Of a stretch of 64,000 bases of DNA, positions 43,615 to 54,500 are shown in pieces. Position 1 is the stretch's first letter. Every line of letters starts with the position of its first letter. The notes beneath the pieces were generated by a model, which was not told where the DNA came from, did not search any database, and saw nothing but the letters and a program-made list of their open reading frames with translations. This DNA comes from Laburnicola sp. R22_1 (lineage: Eukaryota > Ascomycota > Dothideomycetes > Pleosporales > Didymosphaeriaceae): positions 186,001 through 250,000 of the forward strand of contig JACONQ010000016.1 of assembly GCA_014281115.1 (NCBI GenBank), given 5' to 3'. The translations under genes were made by a program, and so were the position numbers.

Positions 43615-43655
43615 CCAGGTGTCGTGAAAGGACGGCTTTGATCGGTCTTCGGCCT
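43615..43655. repeat. Partial ~90 bp tandem-repeat unit, left of Copia
   Basis: The stretch ending CGGTCTTCGGCCT matches the end of the repeat unit at 48776-48865. The Copia element (43656-48775) inserted inside this tandem array. Confidence 0.7.
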
Positions 43656-46115
43656 TGTAAGCAGCCTAGAGCTATGTCACATGACGACATTAGTCTCATG
43701 AGTCAGCTCGCCTACTATATACGAGCCTCTGATCACTCCATGTACGATACACAGGCATATACACACCTGAACACAGATACTTCTACAATATACACTTTCT
43801 ACACATACTACCCAACTGCTTACAGTTATGAGCCCGGCCTAATCCGCACTTATATACATACATTAACTCCCTACCTACCTATCTGTTGATCAAGCCTACT
43901 CTATCTTGCCATGTCAAAGGCCAGCTCTTCAATCATCCTTCACGGTCTACACAACTAGGAACTATAGATCTATACTGTTAAAAGGCTCGCAGAGGCTAGA
44001 GACGTATAGGGATATATTAATCTAGATCTGTCACCCCCATTAACGCTTAGCAAGCCTCAGCAACCTGCCCAGCTTCAAACTATTAATAAAGACGGATCGC
44101 CAGCGACAGAACCTACTACTGAAGCTCAAGCGCAGTACAATTAGGAAATAAGTCTCTACTATAGGGAGCTTAAGGAATATAGACAAACTAAAGATAAGAT
44201 TGGCCAAATTAAAGCGCACGTAGCTAACACTATTACTTAGGACCTAGTCTATCAAATTAAGGACCAAAAGTCCCTCCACAATTAGCTCAAGATGCTATAG
44301 GAGCTCTACAGCCCTACAACAGCTAATTGAGAATATTAGGTCTAGAAAGCCTACAATACTGCCAAAGTACTACATGCTCGTAGAGAGAATCTAGAGGAGT
44401 GGTATAGCACCTTTCTTGCTGCCTACAACAGGGCCAAACAACTTAAGCTACTAGAGACGCATAGCTACTAACCTCACAAGGACCTCATTCGAGCTATTAG
44501 GCAGATTAACCCTGGCTACGCTGCTACTATCGCCATTACAGTATTCAACGCAGAAACTATCTCAACTGCCTCAGATAGCGACTCTATCCAGCCAACACTA
44601 CCTGAACTACTAGCAGGATACCTGCGCTACTATCGTACGACCGCAACAAAATCAACTATCCAAGGCGAAGCATTTGCAGCTACATTGAATTAAGAGGAGT
44701 CTCCATATAGACAAAACAACAGAAAGAGACCTTATTAGGACAAGCCATCAAAGCTATTAAAGCCATGTCTCTGTGGGGATCTACACTATTGGGGACAGTG
44801 TCCGTACATCAACACCTTACAGCGCAGAGAAGGATTCGTCGAAAACCCTAAAAAAGCCAAGAAGATAGTTGAATACGAAGCCAAGGATACGAAAGGCATA
44901 CTAAACAAGATTTAGGAAAAGAATTAGCGCTATAAGAAGCGTAGGGTTTAAGGGAGCCACAGGTCAGAACCTGATTCGATAGAAATCAACGCAGGCGATG
45001 CATCTGCAGCCAACCTTCCCTATAAAGCCTACGCTGTCTACTTATTGGCATTTAATAACGGGCCAACGCTACAACACTTCCCACTCCTCCACTTATAGAC
45101 GCTAGATCCAGCCACTTATATCCACATCTGCAATAATCCTACCAAGTTCTAATGGAAGGCTCCTGCATCGCCAGACGATGTTGTCCTTGCAGGAGGCACA
45201 GAGATGGCTATTCAGGCATGGGGAGAAGTTGAGATACTCCTATTGACGCCTTAAGGACAGAGAAAGACAAAGCTTAAGCGCGTCGCCTTAATACCAAGCT
45301 TCTTTACAAGCCTAGTCTCTCTAGCCCAACTATTATTGTTAAACGTCCATTTCGACTTAGGAAGAAACACTCTATATTAGTCCAACTTATCAGGGTCACG
45401 AGTTAAAGACATTGCTAGCCTCACTAGGCTAGGTGGTCACTGGCTAGTAGTCCATTGAACTAATCCTCCATCTACCCAATCTACTCAGCTTTAAACATTC
45501 GCTACCCATCAACGTTGGCCACAGTACTCAGCCCTACCGCCTAAATCAAGATCGCTGAGCAAGGCCTAGCTCCATGTCCTTATGGGACATCTAAGTAATA
45601 ATGCGATTGACCAACTGTTAAGTCACGTGACAGGCATACAGCCAGCTACTAGAACTGCTCCTTAAATAGTTGACTGCGAAGAATGCCTACAAAGCAAAGC
45701 ATATTAGATTATCTCGCGTCGAATAGGCTATAAGATAGGGGCAACCTGAGCCTTTAAAACTATTGCTATCGACCTAATTAAGCTTGATATAAGAGCCTAC
45801 AATAGTGATCGATATATCTTCCACAGGTTTGACCTATTCTCGAAGTTCTATTTCGTCTACACGATACCTAGACAAGACAAGCCTACGCTACTATCTATTA
45901 TTAGACGACTAGATTGAATGATCAAACGAGAATTCAACACAACTGTCACCTTTCTTATTGCTAACGACGAGCGAGGATATGGCCTGGCAGACGACTCTAC
46001 TAGAGACTACTGTTAGAGAGAAGGCATTAAGCTACAGATTAGAGCTCCACACACTAAAGAGTAGAACGGCTTAGCAGAGCGCTTAGGCAGGAGTCTTATT
46101 AAGAGAAGTTGTTCA

Positions 46116-46334
46116 ATGAGGATCACCTCAAACCTACCTCTAGCACTTAGCTCTGAGATCTACCCCATAGCAGCATACCTGCTCAATCGCACACCCACGC
46201 GATTACTAGGCTGGAAAACACCATTCGAAATTGCCTACGGCAAGAAACCGTTAATTGCTCACCTACGCGTCTATGGCTGCCGAGTATACGCACTGCGCAA
46301 GCAGATACCACAAACAGACAAGCTTAGTCCTTGA
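46116..46334 (+). pseudogene. Copia integrase fragment
   Basis: The longest open stretch in the old Copia, 72 codons, includes LLNRTPTRLLGWKTPFEIAYG and HLRVYGCRVYAL, the C-terminal end of the integrase domain. Stops bound it on both sides. Confidence 0.85.
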
Positions 46335-48679
46335 GCTTTAGTAGGATACCTAGTTGGCTACAACTCGTCAAACATCTACCGAATCTGGATGCCTAAGGCG
46401 AGAAGCCAAGCTTATAGAGGCAAAGTTATTCGTGTGAGAGACGTTACCTTCCGAGAAGACCTCTTCTATCAACCACACGATGAAGCAGATCCGCTCCTAC
46501 AAGGCTCTGAGCTAGAGCAATTCGCCCACGAGTATTAACTACCTTCAATACGCATCCAAGACAGCTCTACAGAAGATTTATCTAAAGACGAGCTCATATT
46601 AGATCTAGACCAGTCTAGCCAGACTACTACTATTACAAAGCAAAGCCAATTGACGCAAAGAGTAACAATAACCTAACACTAGACAAGAAGTCACTATCAG
46701 CAGCTTCTAACACCGAGTCGAACAGAGACTACTAAGGTTCACAGCAGCTCACGGGGCTCACCTTATAACAACTCACCATACTCACTATTAGCTACACTAA
46801 CTAGCTTACTGCCGCTATCCACATCTTTAAAGAAGCGCAAACGTGAAACATTAGATTCCGTCTTACGAACAGACTTGAACTAAGCATAGAATCAAGAACT
46901 AATTAATAGCAACCTTCGTTAGTCTCATATACTACCTGAAGGGTTAACAAGATCTAGAAAGCCATCTTAGAAGAGTAGCAGCTTCTTTATTAGCACATAC
47001 TGGTTAGTATACGTAGCAGCCTCAGCTACAGTATTAAAAACACGATTTCACTACACTAAGCTACCTCCTGAGCCGCGTCTCTATAGAGATGTGATGAAAA
47101 TGCCATCTCCACACAGGGAAGGCTTCCTCTAGGCTATTAAATAAGAAATTAGCAACGTGAAGCAAAAAGGCACGTATGAGAGGATTACCTGGCAGGAGTT
47201 CAACCCGCAAGACTAAGAGGTCCTCCCATTAATGTGGGTCTTTAAGTACAAGCTTGATAATCAAAGCTACCTTACGAAATATAAGGCCCGTATCTGCGTA
47301 CAAGGCGATCTATAGGCGACTACTAAGGATACCTACGCAGCCACTCTAGCGGTTCGAATATTCTGAGCTCTAGTCGCTATAGCTGCCTACTTTAACATAG
47401 AAATCCGTTAATATAATGCTGTCAACGCATTCACAAACGCTTAGCTCGTGACACTAGTCTATTATCACTCACTAGAAGGATTCTCTGACCCTAACTATCT
47501 ATAGAGACTACGTCGAGCTCTATACGGCCTAAAGACCTCACCACTACTCTAGTATTAAGAGCTTATTAAGACGCTTACTGAGCTAGGCCTACGCGAAGTT
47601 AAAGACGTTCCTTGTCTATAAAAAAATAACAAGCTTCTAGTCTTCTTCTATGTGGATAACATTGTCGTACTCTGCCTACCAGCCCACAAGGCTGCACTAC
47701 ATGAATTCGAGCAGAAGCTCCTGCGCCGATATGAGATTCGATCTCTAGGAGAGCTTCAAACATTCTGTGGCATTCAAACGCATAGAGACTATAAGAATAG
47801 CTCTATCTGGCTATTATAAGCTTTATATATTAAGAAGCTGGCACAGAAGTATTCTTTACCAAAGCCATACACGAAGTTACTAGCTACCCTACTACCTCTA
47901 GAAGAGCTATTACCGTCCAAGGATTAGGCAAATGACTTTACTAAGCACAGATATGCCTAGCTTGTAGGCTCTATAGGCTACGCGGCTGGAGCTACCCAAC
48001 CTAATGTCTTAAAAGCTCATTCTAAACTAGCTGAGTTTCTCACGAATCCATCTTCACGTTATCTCAACGCAGCCTACTAGACAATCGCCTACCTGCTAGG
48101 CACTAAAGATCGAGCTCTCTACTACACAGCCTCTATCTCAAACGAATTAGTCTATATAGCCGACTAGACTCAGCCTGAGTTCTTTGGAGCAACAGATGCG
48201 TCGTACGCCGATGATAAGATCACACGCAAGAGCTCACAAGGCTACATCTTCTTCCTATTTGGCGGACCTATAGACTAGAAAGCAACACTCTAACGCTGTA
48301 TCACCAAGTCCACTATAGAAGCAGAGCTGGTTGCCGCATTGTCTGCAGGCACTAAACTAATCTGGTGGTGGAGAGTCTTTAAACAAATTGGCTTTGATCC
48401 AGATTATGAACGCCTTCTATACTGTGACAATTAGCAGACTATCCAGCTTCTCACCTCTACTACGCCTTGTCTTAAGACTACTATACGGCACGTCGATATC
48501 CATTATTACTGGCTACGCCAAGAAGCTCAATCTAACAACATCAACCTCTCATACATCCAGACAAGCTGTCAACCAGCTGACGGCCTCACCAAGCTGCTAC
48601 CTAGGCAGAAGCATGAAAACTGGGTTTCTCTTCTTTATTTTCAACCATTTCCTTCTAAATGAGCTTCCCTACAGTATAG

Positions 48680-48775
48680 TACATCACTCCATATACGATA
48701 CACAGGCATATACACATCTGAACACAGATACTTCTACGATATACACTTTCTACACATACTACCCAACTGCTTACA
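48680..48775 (+). repeat. Truncated 3' LTR of the old Copia
   Basis: Matches the last ~95 bp of the 43656-43824 LTR from ATCACTCCAT to TGCTTACA; the first ~75 bp are replaced by unrelated sequence. The TSD follows directly, so the loss happened inside the element after insertion. Confidence 0.8.
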
Positions 48776-48918
48776 GGCCTAGTGATGGGACGGCCTGGCA
48801 TTTGGACATTTCCAGGTCTCGTGAAACGAGCACTCCTTGGCATAGGACGGCCTTGATCGCTCTTCGGCCTAGGGATGGGACGGCCTGGCATTTGGACATT
48901 TCCGGGTCTTGTGAAGAT
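48776..48918. repeat. ~90 bp tandem repeat, right of Copia
   Basis: One full unit from 48776 and about half of the next from 48866 share GATGGGACGGCCTGGCATTT and ACATTTCC. The unit left of the Copia completes the array. No coding role is evident. Confidence 0.75.
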
Positions 48919-49507
48919 GGGACCGCGCCGAGCAACCTTGGGAAGCTGGAAAGCGCGGTCCTCACAGGCATTGTCGACACACACATGTTCAACTGTCCCC
49001 AGATCACCATCTAGCTCGCAAGAATGGTTGTTCACAGTTTTTGTGCAGTATATGCCTGGCGGAGGAAGCTCTGCAAGCGTCGGCAGTGCAATACAGACTG
49101 GATCAACTGTCGCAACATCTGGAAGGGTCTCAAGTGGCTGTCCATGTAAGGATGCGGATATTATGTGCAGAAGAAATACGTACTTGACAGTCAGGGATAG
49201 CCATCGACGTAATGTGAAAAGCTGCGGCTACAAGAGCGAGTAAAAAAACCCTTGGGAGATACATTGCAAAATGCGGAAGAGTATAGTAGTAAATCGATAT
49301 AGAGGTTGTTATGGTCTAGGAAATAGCGATGCCAGTTTGATATTTTAATATCATCTGGTCTGGTTAGGCCTGTTCCCGGGAACGGTGTCCCGTCAACCGC
49401 TCCTCAGAACGGTTCCTAGATATCGGTTTCGACATCTGCAATGGCGCGCATGAGTTAACCAGTATATTAACTATATTTCACCCCTTAGGCTTCCTAGTCT
49501 TTCCGCC

Positions 49508-49796
49508 ATGGCTACGTATAACGTCTGCGAATGCGCCGACTGTTCGACCTACCCCGCCACCCCACGCCAGATCGCGACGACTCATCCGCCTTCCTTAGCG
49601 CCAACCCCACCTATTCTGGCGCCACCTCCACGCTTTCTTCTTCAACAACCCATGCGGAGGCCACTTGATTTTTCTGGATCATCCAGCAGTCAATCGCGAC
49701 ACCATGTCCACCACCGACTTGCCGACACCAATACCGAACGGCGCGACTCGCCCCCCACCCCACGTGCGCTGGATCTTGAACAGGCAAGTTACATTA
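49508..49796 (+). pseudogene. Truncated hypothetical ORF cut by a MITE
   Basis: An ATG-initiated frame encodes about 95 residues starting MATYNVCECADCSTYPATP, followed by Pro/Ser-rich sequence, before running into the MITE at 49797. The CxCxxC start resembles N-termini of transposon-associated or DNA-binding proteins, but I do not recognise the family. The frame does not resume clearly beyond the two insertions. Confidence 0.45.
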
Positions 49797-50482
49797 ACGT
49801 GTCCGTGCGCGTGATGCGCCGCTTTTTACTAGGAAAATCAAGAAAAACAAGGAAGTTTAAAGCAGTATAATTCTTTAACTACCTTTCCTTTTTAAAATCT
49901 TCCTTTCTTAAAGTTATTAAGAAAGACCATCTCTATAACTTTAGAATTTTAGTTTTCTAATAATAATTAGTTTTAAGAAAAAGTATAAAAGTGCTAAAAT
50001 TTAAGTCCCTAAAATTTAAAAATAATACTTTTTAGGTGTAAAGTATACTATTTAGAATATATTTTATATTAGAACTTTTTCTTATAAAGAGCTACTTAAG
50101 AAGATAGATTATCTTTCCTAATTTATTTTTCTTAAAAATATAAAAAGATAATCTAACTTTTTAGTTAAGAGTTTTATTAAAAAGAACCTAATATAAAATG
50201 TGTTCTAAATAGTATACTTTATACCTAAAAAAGTATTATTTTTAAATTTTAGGAACTTAAATTTTAGCACGTTTATACTTTTTTCTTAAAACTAATTATT
50301 ATTAGAAAACTAAAATTCTAAAGTTATAGAGATGGTCTTTCTTAATAACTTTAAGAAAGGAAGATTTTAAAAAGGAAAGGTAGTTAAAGAATTATACTGC
50401 TTTAAACTTCCTTGTTTTTCTTGATTTTCCTAGTAAAAAGCGGCGCATCACGCGAATCCGCGCATCACGCGCACGGACACGT
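49797..50482. mobile_element. Foldback MITE of the pogo/Fot1 family
   Basis: A 686 bp element that is almost entirely a long inverted repeat (arms of about 320 bp, AT-rich). Both ends begin ACGTGTCCGTGCGCGTGATG, the same as the transposon at 50503-52602, and each is flanked by TA (49795-49796 and 50483-50484). It has no coding capacity and is presumably mobilised by the neighbouring family's transposase. The right end carries an extra GCGAATCCGCGCATCAC block, as in the full element, that the left end lacks. Confidence 0.9.
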
Positions 50483-50502
50483 TACAACTTAAATACGTTG
50501 TA

Positions 50503-52602
50503 ACGTGTCCGTGCGCGTGATGCGCGGATTCGCGTGATGCGCGGGCAACACCAAAACGCCCTACTTTCAATACGCGACAACTCCATCAATATGGATCCAA
50601 TTCAAGCGGCGATTGATGATATTGAATCAATAGAGCCAGGCGAAACTTTCTCGTACACAAAAACTGCTGCTAAATATGGTGTTGTACGGTCTACATTGAT
50701 CCGAAGGCATCAAGGGATAACGCGCCCTACACAAGTCAAGAACTCTAGCCAGCAAAAGCTCACCCCGCAGCAAGAGCAGGAGCTTGTACGATATATCAAA
50801 AGACTCACAGAGAGACATACACCTCCTACTAGAGAGATGATACAGAACTTTGCCTCTGCAATAGCGAAAGAGGCAGTTAGCGAGAGCTGGGTTACCCGCT
50901 TTATCAACCGACACAGCATTTATCTTATCTTATAATGGACAGTCGGCATGGACAGCAATCGCCACAAAGCTGATTTAGTGGATAAATATCGCCTCTATTT
51001 CCACCTTCTACACAGCAAGATCGATCAATATCAGATAGATCCTCGTCATACCTACAATATGGATAAGAAAGGCTTCCTAATTAGTATCGTTGGTAGATCA
51101 AAGAGGATATTCAGCAGACGAATGTGGGAGAAGAAGGAGGTTAGGGCATCACTCCAGGATGGCAATCGCGCGTGGATCACGCTCCTGGCATGTATCTGCG
51201 CTGATGGATCAGCTCTGCCACCAAGCCTCATCTATGAGGCTGCCAACAAGGGCATCCAATCAAGCTGGGTAGAGGATATCAAGGCAGGAGATCATGAAGT
51301 CTTTATTACCTCATCATCCTCTAGTTGGACGAACAACGATATCGGGCTTGCCTGGCTTGAACAGGTGTTTAATCGCTGTACAAGAGAGAAGACCCGACAA
51401 TCACATCGACTCCTAATCCTAGATGGCCACGGCTCCCACATCACTATGGACTTTATCGACTACTGTGATCGGAATAAGATCCTGCTTGCCGTCCTGCCTC
51501 CTCATTCAACTCATACGCTTCAGCCACTTGACGTTGCGATGTTCAAGCCTCTATCAACAGCCTACTCAACAGAACTGTCAACACACCTCCATAGAAGTCA
51601 GGGTCTAGCTTCTATCACCAAAGGCGACTTCTTCCCCCTATTCTGGAATGCGTGGAAGGCTTCCTTCAAGGAATCAACGATCCTTAGCTCTTTTAGGGCA
51701 AGAGGCATATCACCACCTGATCCGAATATAATCCTTGATAGATTCACCAAATCTCAAGATTTAAGAGAAAGCTCTCTATCATCACTTAGCGATCATGATT
51801 GGAGAAAGATGGATAGGCTTATACGCTCTGCGGTCAAGGATCAGAGTAGTAGAGATACACAGAAGCTTCGTCCATCGCTCCACCACCTATCTGTCCAAAA
51901 TGAGCTACTCAAGCATGAGATGGATGGGATTAAGCAGGCACTATCTATTAAGGAGAAGCGCAGAAAGAAGGGCAAGACTCTAGATCTCCAACAGCGTCAG
52001 GAGTATCATGGTGGAGCAGTCTTCTGGTCACCAAGGAAGCTAAGGGAGGCACGTGTTCGTCAATCTATCAAGGAGCAGGAGGAGAAGCAGCAGCAGCTTC
52101 AAAAAGCAGAGACAGCAGAGCTGAAGAAGGCAGCTAAGTTATATAAGGAGAAGATCCAGCAGGAGAAGCGTGTTGCGCGAGAGGCAGCTAAGGAGGCAAA
52201 AGAGAAAGAGAGAGCTGAAAAGGCAGCTCAGCGCGCTGCCCAGAAGTCTGCCTACAACGCAGAAAAGGCTCTACAAATATCCCAAAAGGGTAAAAGAAAG
52301 GTCTCTCAGCCATCTCTACAGAGCAGAAAGCGTCAGAAACGTCTTATTAATGCTGCAGATGTTGGGGAGGCCTCAGAGGGCGCATCTGCTGCCCCGACCA
52401 AATGTACACGCCGCGGCCGCAACGTTAAGCTTCCAGATAGATTTAAATAGTGCAAATAAATTGCAGCTATTAACTTACTACCCTGCAAGAAAATCTCGTA
52501 ATAATATTAATCGTAGGTGGTTCTATAGCCTCGTTTTCAATAGAGCGTTTTTGGTGTTGCCCGCGCATCACGCGAATCCGCGCATCACGCGCACGGACAC
52601 GT
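50503..52602 (+). mobile_element. pogo/Fot1-type DNA transposon
   Basis: A 2,100 bp element with ~55 bp terminal inverted repeats (ACGTGTCCGTGCGCG ... GGGCAACACCAAAA) and TA duplications at 50501-50502 and 52603-52604. Each repeat itself contains a doubled CGCGTGATGCGC word. One transposase gene fills the interior, and the body shows little RIP. It stands 20 bp from the MITE with the same ends. Confidence 0.93.
50591..52450 (+). pseudogene. Fot1/pogo transposase with one internal stop
   Basis: About 619 codons in one frame interrupted only by TAA at 50933-50935. The N-terminal psq-type HTH (SYTKTAAKYGVVRSTLIRRHQG) and CENP-B-like region (ESWVTRFINRHS) precede the stop. After it come the DDE triad regions: NMDKKGFLI, LLILDGHGSHIT, and PPHSTHTLQPLDVAMFKPL. 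A Lys/Glu/Ala-rich coiled coil and a basic tail end the protein. The stop falls immediately after the DNA-binding domain, so the element may now make only a DNA-binding fragment. Confidence 0.9.
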
Positions 52603-52658
52603 TAAGCATTCGTTAAGTACATCAACAGCGAGGTGCCGAGCACCGTGCAGCTGATTAT

Positions 52659-52862
52659 ATGCAAAAACAAGACAACCTGAAATTCCGTTATCGATCGGAC
52701 ACTCTTTTTCGAAAAGCTAAGCAACTTGTCAGTATGACAGATGCAGAGGTTCATGTGATTGTACGCTACAGAGGTCAATTCTTAGTATATAACTCTGGGC
52801 GTCCTGCATCGCCGACACCCCTGCAGCCACGGGACACCGAAAGAGTCAAGTACATACGTTGA
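52659..52862 (+). CDS. MADS-box-like mini-protein
   Basis: A 67-residue ORF. Residues 8-48 (FRYRSDTLFRKAKQLVSMTD, then AEVHVIVRYRGQFLVYNS) match the second half of a MADS box: KRR-x-LFKKAxEL, the DAEV core and the RGxLxxYxS strand. The basic N-terminal helix that contacts DNA is largely absent from the ORF; it may lie in an upstream exon or have been removed by the transposon insertion about 55 bp upstream. It is either a truncated gene or a small MADS-like protein. Confidence 0.5.
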   Translation: MQKQDNLKFRYRSDTLFRKAKQLVSMTDAEVHVIVRYRGQFLVYNSGRPASPTPLQPRDTERVKYIR

Positions 52863-53430
52863 CCTAGCAACATTAGTTGTTTATGTTCTTCTATTGTAGA
52901 ATTGATAGATTGATAGTATATATTACTTCTTCATACCACGTGCGTGCTCGTTCCCGTTATCCGCTATCTAACGTTACTAACGTTATCTGCTACTAAGCCA
53001 ACTAAGATGAAAGGGTAAAGGTGCGGAGCGGAGGGCCCCAACAGTTCCTGTGTTACGCTGCCTCAGGTACCAGGCAGACGCTTGCGCCATACGGGAAACG
53101 GTAACGTGCAACAGTATACTGATTGCTGTTGCTTGCTGTTCCCTGTCTTGGGCTGCTTACGGAAAACAGGATTAATTATCCTAAAAAAACCATATTTAAA
53201 CTACCCATACTCCAGCATCTAGCACGTGGTCTTGTTTTTGCGCACCCTCACAGCTTTCCCTCCCTCACAGCGTGGTCGCGAAGTCTCGTCATTTGGCAAC
53301 TATACCAAAACAACTTTCCAGCAAACCATCATCCTAGAAAACGCCAGATAAAGTTTTTAAGGGGAAAGTGGTAAGCCCCCAGCAATATACGCTAGACTGA
53401 ATCTTATAATCGGCAGGAAAACATACCGTC
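52863..53430. other. Intergenic region
   Basis: No recognisable feature. Confidence 0.4.
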
Positions 53431-53697
53431 ATGAGTTCGATCAATCAATCGGCAACCGTTGACGGGGTTGGTGGAGTTTCCGCTGTGCGCGGATCCACCC
53501 TTCTGGGTATTATAGCGGTGGCTGTTATTCTCTTCTCTTTTGGTATCATCTTCCTGTCATGCAAGATATATAAAGAGTTGAGAACAAGGATTGCAGAGAA
53601 TGGATTAAAGCAAAAGAAAGTCTCAAGCGAGACCACAAGCGAACAATCTGTGGCACACAAGTTCAAGAAGCAAGAAGCTTTAGATCATATTTGCTAG
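53431..53697 (+). CDS. Small single-pass membrane protein
   Basis: 88 residues, not recognised. A strong hydrophobic helix (LLGIIAVAVILFSFGIIFLS) spans about residues 24-45, preceded by a polar Ser/Gly segment and followed by a basic tail (KIYKELRTR, KQKK). ATG context is fair. Codon use is plausible but there is no homologue in memory. Confidence 0.45.
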   Translation: MSSINQSATVDGVGGVSAVRGSTLLGIIAVAVILFSFGIIFLSCKIYKELRTRIAENGLKQKKVSSETTSEQSVAHKFKKQEALDHIC

Positions 53698-54500
53698 AAT
53701 CACTACGTAACGTCCCTCACTATTGGTAGAAAAACACTGTTCGTCGAGAAATAAGCGAGGTACCTATCTTCAAGCAGTTCAAATCTCTAACCACACGTCT
53801 TAATACTGTATAAGTACTCTTAAGTTTTGCACTTAAGCTATTTCTACACACTTTAAAATGCTTTTAGCTAAAAATTACGCACAGCTTACAGCGTTCTTGT
53901 CTATCTTACAAAAAGCCTCTTTTCATGCTAAAAACAAGAAACCCTTGTTATAAGACTAAGTTAACCGTAAGCTTTTATTTGTTCAGAATATATAAGTAAT
54001 AGGGCCTGAGCATTAGAATACTACTGCGATAGCAGTAAGCTCTCAGGAGTTCCGTGGCTATTAATGCACGCAGATTCGCACAAGCCCGCCACCCTGGTGG
54101 GTACTTTCGACCGAAGCGACCTCCAAATTTGTCTAGTACAAGATCTGAATAAGCTGTATTTAACAGAGCAAATGTAACATACAATCGTCAGCAGATAAGC
54201 GAGGCTTATGCTCTTATGGTATGTAGCACTCTTCGTAATGTGTCTATGAATAGTCACGTGCTGACTATTTTTAGCTGCTTGGCTGTGCATTGCCGCTTGT
54301 CGCACATTTATGGTCATTGAAGGTTATATTAATAAGCATGGCAAGATGTGCGAGAAGAATCTAGAGGGTTCTGGGTTTTCCTCTTATAATATAAATAATT
54401 GCTGCTCCCCGGCCCCGTCTATGAGATGGAGATTAGAAAAGAAATAGATTACAAGATAAAGAAAGCATAACTTAAGAGTATTGGGCCTTGAGATGTGACA
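53698..54500. other. Intergenic region
   Basis: No gene supported; short ORFs only, moderately AT-rich. Confidence 0.4.

Larger units (their letters stand above)
40484..43655. other. Gene-poor repeat-rich region
   Basis: About 3.2 kb without a gene I can support. It holds a (CT)n run at about 40579-40598 and two minisatellites listed separately. From 42400 to 43070 the sequence is GC-balanced and may be a decayed gene, but frames are broken and no family is recognisable. Confidence 0.5.
43656..48775 (+). mobile_element. Old RIP-mutated Ty1/Copia retrotransposon
   Basis: The 5.1 kb plus-strand element starts with a 169 bp LTR (43656-43824, TGTAAGCAGCC...CTGCTTACA) and is flanked by a GGCCT target duplication (43651-43655 and 48776-48780). 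The primer site at 43825-43837 (GTTATGAGCCCGG) is the same initiator tRNA-Met anticodon-arm site as in the young element. Translation through stops gives the variant zinc knuckle CLCGDLHYWGQC, integrase (NDERGYG, NGLAERLGRS), RT with YVDN in place of YVDD, and RNase H (ATDASYADD, ADGLTKLLPR). Stops are nearly all TAG, from TGG or CAG, and fit RIP. The right LTR keeps only about its last 95 bp. Confidence 0.9.
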
